Positions 43,395 to 53,002 of a stretch of 64,000 nt of DNA are shown here, piece by piece. Positions within the stretch are counted from its first letter, which is position 1; every line of letters starts with the position of its first letter. The notes beneath the pieces are model-generated. The model did not search any database. It worked only from the letters and a program-made list of their open reading frames with translations, and was not told where the DNA came from. Source of the stretch: Orychophragmus violaceus (taxonomy: Eukaryota; Streptophyta; Magnoliopsida; Brassicales; Brassicaceae); assembly GCA_030180135.1 (NCBI GenBank), contig CM058237.1:41623126-41687125 (forward strand). Reading direction: 5' to 3'. The position numbers and the translations under genes are program-made.

Positions 43395-45384
43395 ATGAAG
43401 GATACATCGAACAATGTGTACAATGATCAGGGCCAGAGGCTTGATGTAGATGGAAACGTCATTGTTCCACCAGTGCAACAGCAAATTATAGCTGGAGGCA
43501 ATGGACAAGGTGGAGGAGCAGAAGGAGGTAATGGACAAGCCAATTCCCCACCTAATTCTCCACCTAATGCGCCTAATGCGTGGTTGGGAGGACTCTTGAT
43601 GATTACAACATGCTTGATGAGTTATATTCTAACAGGTCTACGATTGTACCTCCTCCCATCCAGAGGAATGACTTTGAGCTGAAGACTTCCTACTACATTC
43701 TTGTGGGACATCATCTCTTTCATGGACAACCACATGAGCATCATATGGACCATATTGAGAAGTTTGAGTCATTGGTCACAGGAATGAAGCACAATGGAGT
43801 TAGCTATAACTTCCTGCACTATAAGATTTTCGAACACTCTCTTGGAGGAGAAGCTGTAAATTGGTTAAAGCAGATTCCACCTGGGACTCTGACTACTTGG
43901 GATGCAGTTAAAAGGAAGTTCATGAAACACTTTTAGGATGATGCTAGATGTGATCAGCTAAAGGATAAGCTTCTACAGTTCAAGCAGGGACGTATAGAGC
44001 CTTTTAAGGCCGCGCAGGTGAGGTTTAAGATGTACCAGAGAGACTGCCCTCATCACGATTTCTCTGAAGTTCAGCTGCTGAGCATTTTCTTCAGAGGTGT
44101 TGATTTGTGGTATCAGATGGCTTTGGAGGCTGCTAGCAATGCAAACTTCAATACCAAATCTCCAGAGCAAGCTAAGGAGTTGATTGAGAACTTGGTGTAT
44201 AGCAATAGCACTAAGAATTCTGATTTGGAGAGGAAGAAATCAGGTGGAAAGGTTGATATCTCGCATATGGCAGAGATGAAGAACAAAATTGATTCTGTCC
44301 ACAGCCTACTACTTTGGAAGAAGAATGTCCATTTTTCTCAGGATGTTGAGGTATTTGATGTTGAGGAGTGTGGTGATGAAGAGGATGTGAACTACATTAG
44401 TGGGACTGGTTTTCAGGGTAACAGATTTGGGAATCAGTAAGGCAGAGGTGGCTACAATGGAATGGGTCAGAGGAGTACTTTCACAGGTAATCAAAACTCC
44501 TATGGTTTCATTCTTAAGCCTCAGTACCAGAAGTCTTTTCAGAGTAACAACAGCCTTGGAAACACTAGTAGCTTCACTAGGAACTATGGATCTTCATCCT
44601 ATCAACCTGCTCCTCCTCAAAATGAGCAGTCTGATAAGATGATGGGTATGTTGGAGCAGCTTCTGGAAGGACATCATAAGAGTACAATGGACTTTAATGG
44701 GAAGATCGATGCTCTATTCTTGGTTCTGAATGGGAAGATTTATGCTTTGAGCACTCATGTTAAAAAGCTGGATATTCAGGTTGCACAGACTGTTGGGTCT
44801 GCAAAGAGGAAAGATGGAACTCTCCTTGGACGAACATATGCTAATCCAAAGTACCAATGTAATGCAATTACGTTGAGAAGTGGTAAGGAGGTCGTTCCTG
44901 CACTAAAAAGGGCATGAGCTTGGAGGAAATCGTTGAGATTGAAGAGATGGAAGATGAAATTCGCCGATTGCAGAGTGCGCCGACCGATGCACCTCAGCAT
45001 CGATCGACGCATGACGTAAATCCTGGGAATTCTTTAAGTTTAGACAGAGACTTGAACAAAGGACTCGGGACCAATGTCGACGCAAAGCTAGATGCACCTG
45101 AGCCAAGCATCGACCGATGCACCCCTAGTGTTGATCGACGCAATGGCCGTGCACAGACTGCGAATGCACAAAAGCTCAAAACTGCTGATGAAAGAGTCTA
45201 TAAGCCTAAGGTTCCTTTTCCTAAGAAGCCCAGGAAGTGTAAGTACAAGCTGAAGTTGGCTAAATACAAGGAGATAATGAGCATGGTTTTGATTGAAGTC
45301 CCTTTGATCGATGCTCTTAAGACTACTCTTGTGATGAAGAGATGTCTCAAGGACTTGCTTTCTGGTAACATGACTGATGAGTAA
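43395..45384 (+). pseudogene. Athila-type gag of element C, several breaks
   Basis: Frames at 43395, 43580, 44018, 44462 and 44914 join into one gag: a Gly/Pro-rich start, then the Retrotrans_gag domain (MDHIEKFESLVTGMKHNGV, FEHSLGGEAVNWL, a TAG at about 43935, then RFKMYQRDCPHHDFSEVQLL). The APPQNEQ-type linker and a coiled coil (GKIYALSTHVKKLDIQV) follow. After 44914 the protein has a motif-rich stretch in which CGATCG pairs are translated (PTDAPQHRSTHD, SIDRCTPSVDR), then a basic tail. It is homologous to the B ORF throughout. Confidence 0.85.
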
Positions 45385-45529
45385 GGTGTGCTGATGATCT
45401 CTAAGGTATGCAATGATGTGATTCAAAGCAGAATTCCTGAAAAACTAGAAGCATCCAGGGAGTTTTGTGTTGGATTGTTCTATCTACAGAGATAGATTTG
45501 AGAGGTCATAGTGTGATCTTGGTTCAAGT

Positions 45530-46042
45530 GTGAACCTTCTGCCCTTTTTTGTTGCTCAAAAGCTTGGGATGACATATTTCATGGCTACTAGAATCTCATT
45601 GGTTCTAGCTGACAGGACTGTCTGGATGCCAGAAGGAGTGTTGGAAGATGTGCCGATCATGATTGGTAATTGTGTGATCCCTACAGACTTTGTGGTTCTG
45701 CAATATGGAGAGGAACCAAAGGATCCACTTATCTTGGGTAGATCCTTCTTGGCTACTGCTGGAGAGATGATTGACTGTAAGAAGGGAAAAATCATTCTGA
45801 ATGTGGGGGATCTGAAGATGAGTTTTGATATGGTGAAGAGGCCAACCATCGACGGACAGACCTTCTATGTGGACACTCTCAGTGATTTGGCAGAGGAATT
45901 CTTTCAGGGGACAAAAGCTGAGGATCCGTTGGAGAGAGCTCTGCTAAGCTCAATACAGGAATTGGAGCATCTGGAGGACGAGCTTGCTATCTGTTATGCT
46001 AGATTGATGGATTCGACAGAGCAAGTTAGCAATTGGAAATGA
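45530..46042 (+). pseudogene. Athila-type protease region of element C
   Basis: 170 open codons begin just after the active-site Asp-Gly segment, which is lost by frameshift. They match the B protease region: FVAQKLGM / SVAEKLGM, SLVLADR, PEGVLEDVPIMIGN, PLILGRSFLATAG. The flap-equivalent region is kept but the catalytic triplet is not in frame. Confidence 0.75.
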
Positions 46043-46961
46043 AGGATGAACAACTGCATCGATCGACGCACCATGTGAATCGATCGACGCAAATCGCAGC
46101 CGACTGGGCAGAGGAAAAAGCTCCGAAAATTGAACTCAAACAACTTCCATCTGGGCTAAGGTACGCATTTCTTGGACCTAATTCGACATATCCAGTGATT
46201 ATTAATGCTTCCTTAAACAATGCAGAGACTTCCTAACTGCTGAGCAAGCTACGCAAGTATCGCAAAGCTCTTGGCTATTCTCTTGATGACATTTTAGGTA
46301 TCTCTACGGATCTGTGCATGCATAGGATACATCTTTAGGATGAGACATAGTCATCAGTTGAGCATCAGAGGAGGTTGAATGTGAATCTGAAGGAAGTAGT
46401 GAAGAAGGAGATTCTGAAATTGCTGGAAGCTGAATCATCTATCCTATTTCTGACAGTGATTGTGTCATTCCAGTGCATGTTGTGCTTTAGAAGGGAGGTG
46501 TTAATGTGGTTAAGAATGAGAAGAATGAGCTGGTTCCTAAAAGGACTGTGACTGGACACAGGATATGCATTGATTACAAGAAGTTTAATGCTGCAACTAG
46601 GAATGATCATTTCCCCCTTGCCTTTTATTGATCAGATGCTTACTATTGCTTCCTTTATGGGCACTCTGGTTTCTTTCAGATTCTCATTCATCCAGAGGAA
46701 TAAGGGAAGACCACTTTTACTTGTCCCTATGGTACTTTTGCGTATCGCAAAACACCTTTTGGACTCTGTAATGCGCCAACCACCTTCCAGAGATGTATGA
46801 TGTCGATTTTTACAGATATGATTGAGGACTTCATGGAGGCATTTATGGATGATTTTTCAGTCTATGGATCTTCATATCATGAGTGTTTGGATAATTTTTG
46901 CAAATTGCTAGCTAGATGTGAGGAAAAGCACTTGGTTCTGAATTGAGAGAAGTGCTATTTC
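46043..46961 (+). pseudogene. Athila-type reverse transcriptase of element C
   Basis: A CGATCG pair at 46056-46092 precedes RT. Pieces in changing frames read RLNVNLKEVVKKEILKLL, VTGHRICIDYKKFNAA and FGLCNAPTTFQRCMMSIF. The active-site block FMDDFSVYGSS lies at about 46847. The order is right, but at least three frameshifts make it inactive. Confidence 0.82.
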
Positions 46962-47330
46962 ATGGTCAGAGATGGTATTGTTCTTGGGCACAAACTAGGA
47001 GTTGTTCTAAGGCAAAAGAAGAACAAGAAACTTCATCCTATCTATTATGACAACAGAACACTAGATGATGCGCAGAGAAACTATGTCACTACAGAGAAGG
47101 AGTTGTTGGCAATTGTCTTTGCCTTTGAGAAATTTCGCCCCTATTTGGTTGGATCGAAAGTGATAGTACATACAGACCATTCAGCTTTGCAGTACTTGAT
47201 GCAGAACAAGGATGCAAATCCAAGGCTTTTGAGATGGATTCTCCTTCTTCAAGAGTTTGACATTAGGGTCAAGGACTAAAAGGGAGTTGAAAATGGAGTT
47301 GCTGATCATCTTTCAAAGTTCAGGGTTGAG
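46962..47330 (+). pseudogene. Gypsy RNase H of element C
   Basis: An open frame of 105 codons reads KLHPIYYDNRTLDDAQRNY, TTEKELLAIVFAFEKFRPYL, VHTDHSALQYLM and RLLRWILLLQEFDI, the standard Gypsy RT-connection and RNase H core. A TAA then interrupts GVENGVADHLSKF. Confidence 0.82.
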
Positions 47331-48502
47331 TGGACGTTCCTATTGATGATTTTCTGCCTGAGAAAAATGTCAACTTGGTTGAGACAGTGTTTGGAACGGA
47401 TTTGGATAGAAATATGCGGAACTGTCAGATTGCAGAGAATGCATCGGTCGATGCCACCCTAGCGACGATCAATGCCCGTCTCATTGTAGATTCTATCGAT
47501 GCAACCCCTTGCATCGGTCGACGCACTGAGATTACGAACCTGGAACCTTTGAAGGTTCAAATTGGTCACTACAACATGAATCTTTATGCTGTTTTGACAC
47601 CCGATCTATCATGGTTTGCTGAAATTGTGAATTACCTGGCTGCAGATTTTGAACCAGATGATCTCAAGTGGTATGCAAAGAAGAGGTTCTGCAAGGAACT
47701 AAGAAGGTTCTATTGGGATGAGCCTTATTTGATTAAGCACTGTTTGGATGGTATTTATAGGAGATGCATCGCAGAATCAGAGGTTCCGGACCTTCTATTT
47801 CAATGCCATGGATCAGATTATGTTGGACATTTGGCTACTTTCAAGACAGTGTCTAAGGTTTTACAAACAAGTTTCTGGTGGCCTATTATGTTTTGAGATG
47901 CTCATTTGTTTGTCTCTCAGTGAGATGACTGTCAGAGGAGAGGGAGAATCAGTAAAAAGCATGAGATGCCACAAAACTTCATTCTTGAGGTTGAAGTTTT
48001 CGATTGATGGGCATAGATTTCATGGGTCCTTTTCCCTCATCTCATGGGAATAAGTTCAATTTGGTTGATGTGGACTATGTGTTTAAGTGGGTGGAATCAA
48101 TAGGTAGTCCAACCAATGACTCTTTGGTGGTGCTTAAGCTGTTTAAGACCATCATTTTCCCTAGATTTGGAGTGCCTCGGCTTGTGATAAGTGATGGAGG
48201 ATCTCACTTTATCAACAAGGTCTTTGATAAGCTACTAAAGAAGCATGGTGTTCATCATCGTGTGGCTACTCCATATAATCCTCAGACTAGTGGGCAAGTA
48301 GAGGTCTCTAACAGACAGATTAAGGAGATCTTGGAGAAGCAGTTGGAAAGACAAGGAACAATTGGTCTACAAAGCTGGATGGTGTGCTATGGGCCTACAC
48401 GACTGCGTTTAATATGCCACTTGGGACTACACCGTTTCATCTTCTCTATGGGAAAACATGCCACCTTCGGATTGAGCTCGAGCATAAGGCAGTATGGGCT
48501 GT
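47331..48502 (+). pseudogene. Gypsy integrase of element C, truncated by element D
   Basis: After a linker with CGATCG-type motifs (47436-47526, translated in frame), the zinc-binding part reads RRFYWDEPYLIKHC, HGSDYVGHLATFKT and FWWPIMF, then a stop. The core frame 48004-48507 keeps first Asp (MGIDFMGPFPSSHG), second Asp (VISDGGSHFINK) and Glu (TSGQVEVSNRQIKEIL). TTPFHLLYGKTCHL follows in another frame. Homology ends at about 48502, where the LTR of D begins. Confidence 0.85.
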
Positions 48503-50441
48503 TGTGATACTCCGTATCCAAAATACGGTCAACGGGCAGCAGAAAATCAACCGAGGGCAAATTTCGAGACGGAAGCTATGACGGGCCAAATGTTCTTGTT
48601 TAACAACATAAAGAACAATTAGAAGACCAGGATTGGAAGAAACGGAGCAGAAACATGTTTTACGGCTTGTCGGGAATGGAAACCGACAAACCCGAAGAAA
48701 CTTTGAAATTTCATAACCGGAGCTACGTAAGTCCGAACGGAGTGATTTGAAATGCTAAATTCATCTAATTTCATGGAGAATCAGTTTATGGGGGGGGGGG
48801 GTTTGGGATTTATGGGAATCAGTTGGTATTTTCTAAAACAATATTCACGTAATCGAGGAAAACCGAAGCAACAGGTCAAGATGGGTTGGGCCGGTTTAGC
48901 AATGGTTTTTGGACTCAAAGGCTTCACCAGGGACATGTGTCATCACCCCAGAGGTGCCAGCACACTCTTTTTGGTACAAAAAATGGTTTGCATGCACAAA
49001 AATGGGTGCATGCATGTGAGAAAGGTTCATTCTCTCTCTCTCAACCTCTCTCTAGAAAACCCACGCCCTTACCTCTCCCCTATCTCTCTATTCATCAGAT
49101 TCATACCATTTACCCAGAAAAAACCCAGAAGTCTTTGAATATTCAAAGAAAACCAAGAACACCTTCATAGTGTTCTTCATACATTCCAACACCAAAAATC
49201 CCATAACTTCTTCATTATAAACCCAAATTCACTTCTGTAGAGTGCTATAGCTTCCTCTCTCCCTCCTCTACAATCTCCAGCCAGTCACTGTCGTCTCCGT
49301 CGCCGGAGCTTTCCGGAATCTGGCCGGAAAGAATCCGCGGATTAGGGTTTAATGGATATCTCTCTTCCTTCACCAGATCTGAACGTTTTGAAGCCATGGA
49401 TGGCTAGATCTTTTCTTTGCGGTCATTTTGATAGGTGGATCGTCTTCTGAGTCGCCGGAAAAAGGGGTAAACCGGCCGGTCAACGCCGGACCACCGTTGG
49501 TCAACGCCGGAGGAGTCGCCGGAGAAAGCTCCACCGCCTCCAATCTTCAAGCCGGTTATTCAGGGAGTGTGATGGGTCGGTGTTATTCAAGATTTGGGTT
49601 AGTTTAAGGCCGGTTCAGCCTTGGTCAACTGTTAGGTCAAACCTGTCAATGTTTGACCAAAACCGGTTTAACCTAACCGGTTTAAATTAGACCGGTTCAG
49701 TTGGTTCAGATGGTTCAGTGGTTCAACCGGTTTGGTTTGGGAAGTCACCGGTCCAAGTCAAAAAAACGGTCAACTCTTCGGTCAACGGTCAACGCCGCCG
49801 GTCAATGGTCAATGTCGTGGTCAACGCCGGTCAACGCGTTGACTCCGGCCATTGAAGACTTGCGGTTCTTGTCAGGGTGTTCGGGAATCTTTGGAGTTTG
49901 AGTTCGGGCATTCGGGACGTTCGGGTTCCAGTTCGGTGGTCTCGGGATTCATACAGTGTCAGAGCCGCCATTTCCGCACATATCTCACTGTGAGTCGGCT
50001 CACAAACTCTTAAATTCATATAGACCAGGAACCGAGAAACCGTAGAAGTAGGATTGCATACCCGTTAATAACCTGATTAGTTAATTATTAATTAAATGGA
50101 CGTGTAATGATAAACCGGTTAGGATCGAATAAGCATGTTAGGGTTTGAGAATTAAAAGGTTAATCGATTGTGTGCCGTTAGGTTGTTAGTAATAATTGAT
50201 TGATGCATTCATATAGACACCGTTTAATTTGGACCGTATATGCATCTATATATGTATAAGAACGAGAATGAATGAATCTATATACTGGAATTAAGACGAC
50301 ATTAAAATACGAGTTAAACCTATACAAACTTATAGAATATTATAACGGGATTGGGGTTTAGGTTTAATAGCGGGAATGGGTAATGAATCAATTAATTAAT
50401 AATGAGACGTCGGGGAGTTAGTAAGTTTACTAACTCTAAAC
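48503..50441 (+). repeat. 5' LTR of element D, first part
   Basis: It contains a short stem at its start (ccgtat..atacgg, 48513-48529), a 12-base G run at 48790, a CT-rich probable leader (49020-49080), and a W-box-rich stretch (49470-49840). Element B interrupts it at 50442. Confidence 0.7.
49470..49840 (-). promoter_or_regulatory. Cluster of W-box (TTGACC) words in the D LTR
   Basis: ggtcaa, the reverse of TTGACC, occurs about eleven times here (about 49480, 49499, 49622, 49632, 49767, 49781, 49787, 49800, 49807, 49818, 49828). TTGAC(C/T) is the known target of WRKY factors. Neighbouring aaccggt words are also dense. Stress-linked transcription of the element is an inference. Confidence 0.5.
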
Positions 50442-51642
50442 TGATAGGTTCAGAGTTTTAATCCCTATACTAAACTGCAAGTGAACAGCAATGTCAAAGT
50501 AGTATATAGGGTTATCGAATCCACAGGGACACTTGGTCTCAATAGATCAGAACAGTAGAGACTAATACTAGAAAGAAAGCAATGTAATTGAATTAAAAGC
50601 GGTGCGAGAAAGTAAATCAGTAGCAGAGATTAACGGTTGTGGAAGCAATAAACTAAAAGCGTCAAGCCTAGGGTATTCTCAGGAAATCAGACAAGCAGAC
50701 AGTTCATTCAGCAAGGATCTAATTAAGCACAGTTCTAGAACTCAAAACACAGATATAGAATTAACCAAATTCCTTTGCGATAATTCTCTAAGTCTAAGTG
50801 CAGCAAACCAAACTTTCGTTTGCGAGAACTAACAGATTAAACTAGCATTAATCCCAAGTTTGATATGTTCACAATTATCCTAAACCAAACTTCCGTTTGC
50901 GCAAAGTTTAATTGCCCAATTTAATTAGTTCAGATTCCTAAACCCCACTTCCGTGACGTATTTAGCAACCTAAGATCTAGATTCTAATTGATCAGGTTAG
51001 AACTAGCTTTAAGCACAATTAAATTGAAGAACAGATATAGTTTGAATCCTTAACTGAATTTGAACAAGTCTAGCAAGTCATGAAATCCTATGTGAGAAAC
51101 CCTAAACCTAACAAGGAATCTACTCAGACATAGATAATGAAAACATGATCATATGATGAATAAATTGCATAAAAGAATAAGAGTAAAAGGGGTTCGAAAT
51201 CTTCTCCAAATACAAATGAAGTAATAGGTTCAGATCAGCCCCAAAAGCTCTAAAAATCCTCTGCTCTTAATTATGAAAGCGTATCTAATAAAAACAACTA
51301 AAACTTGATTATATAGGTATAATCTCGGCCAGGGGCTTCTTTGTAAATATCAGGAACTTCTGGATCAAAGTGCAATATCTTGATTCTTCTAAACCGCCGA
51401 GTCTTTGGCCCATCTCGCTGGTGCATCGACCGTTGCAGGTGTGCAACGATCGACACCTTTCTCTATTTCGGACAGTGAACTCTATCTCTCGGCCAAACAC
51501 TCCAAAAATCTCCAAAATGCTCCATTATCTCCAATTCAGCTCCAAACCTGATTATACCTGTAAAAGACTCTAAAAGAACACAAAAGACACTAAAAACACA
51601 ACTATATCATGGCATAAAACCGGTAAAAACCATGATATATCA
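50442..51642 (-). repeat. 3' LTR of element B (1201 bp)
   Basis: It has the same organisation as the A LTRs. A block at about 50758-50920 is almost identical to 20853-21000 of A, including the two ccaaactt(t/c)cgtttgcg words. CGATCG-type pair at 51425-51460. Confidence 0.93.
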
Positions 51643-53002
51643 ACTCCCCCACACTTAGCCTTTGCTTGCCCTCAAGCAAAACAGAGAACTAAAGCATGGT
51701 GAAGAGGTTTGAAAACTCTTCAGAAACTCATTTCATCCTAGAAGCTACAATACTCAGATTCCCCTTAGTAATCCACTGAAAGAATCAATCACATGATATC
51801 AAGACCAACATGTACTTCCCCCACACTTAGCAACTGTCCTAGGTAAACTCCACAATCACATTCAAGCATTCAAATTCTCCCTACTGACTTCTGCAAGTAT
51901 TTAAGTGCGGTCTCACCTAAGGAGTATCGATCAAAGGGCACATGGATTCTTACCTTATCAGCTCTAGACCACCATACTACCTTTCTAGTCCCTTTCTCCT
52001 CTTTCCCTTCTTTAACAACTGATTTTTCCCCATTGGGTATCATTTTTTTTTTTATCAGTGTTCTTCCCGTTATGGGGTGTACTTTGGACACATTCCATGG
52101 ATCACATGAGAGAAAATAGTGTTTGCTACCCTTCCCATGACCACTTCGGAGTTACTAACTCATCCTCAGTTTATTATCTTTTTTTTTTTTTACTTTATAG
52201 AAGGGGAGAAGGGAACTAAATAGGATAGGTTGACAGGCTGTGTCAGAACTAACAAGGGAATCCGACACAAAGTATACCAAGCCCTTAGGTGAGAAATCTA
52301 AGTCAGTATTAAGGTTGAAGTCAGTAAAAGGATCCTCTGATACCTGAAGTGATGTGGGTGTTCCTAGTAGGTTGATCTGTGATGGGGTTTTCTAATAGTC
52401 AGAGATAGATCCTGCAACTTCATCCCAATAGTTACTTAAGTTCCTGCAAGTCTTGTAAATCTTCTCAGAAAATCATAGTTTCTTACTTAAACAATTTTGA
52501 CTCAATAAAACAAATTTTTTTTTGAAAAACGGACTGACTCTTAAGAAAACAGAAAACAAAAGTCAGTAGCACCTCCCCCACACTTAAGACACACTGCCCC
52601 CAGTAGTGTCCAGCGAAGGATCGGTAAAAAGAAAGAAAAATTGTTAAAGTTCTGTTGAGTTCTGTCGGGTTTACCTCTGTCGCTCATGCATCGATCGTTG
52701 CACTAAGTGCATCGACCGTTACTTGGCAATTTTCGTGTATGGTCGATCGTTGCTCAGGACCGCAACGATCGCTGCAATGCGATTCCTTTCGTGTTGTGAC
52801 GATCGACACAGAAATGCGTCGATCGTTGCACTGCGATTTTGTCCGAGACCTGCAAACATAAACTCACCAGAAACAAAAACAAACGTAAAATCCTAACAAA
52901 AACACCAAAAATTAAGTAGAAAAACACCAGTACCTAATGGTGGGTTGCCTCCCACCCAGCGCTTGTTTAAGGTCAATAGCTTGACCGGACGGGTGGGAAT
53001 TT
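51643..53002 (-). other. 3' non-coding region of element B, part shared with A
   Basis: The polypurine tract (agtgtgggggagt) abuts the LTR. About 51800-52375 is about 95% identical to A. CGATCG-type motifs are dense at 52684-52835. No ORF of note. Confidence 0.7.

Larger units (their letters stand above)
41453..48502 (+). mobile_element. Decayed Athila-type Gypsy element C, cut by element D
   Basis: It has a 1541-bp LTR (TGATATATCATGG .. GAGCATATCA), an Athila-type primer-binding site, then gag, protease, RT, RNase H and integrase in order on the + strand, with stops and frameshifts in most parts. The element is interrupted after the integrase core by the LTR of element D, and its 3' end is not in the window. 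Its LTR ends, primer-binding site and gag are homologous to those of the non-autonomous elements A and B, making it a representative of their enzyme source. Confidence 0.92.

Noticed and set aside
48790..48801. Run of twelve G as a possible G-quadruplex
   Set aside because: A single run cannot form the four-tract pattern; it may also be a sequencing-length error.
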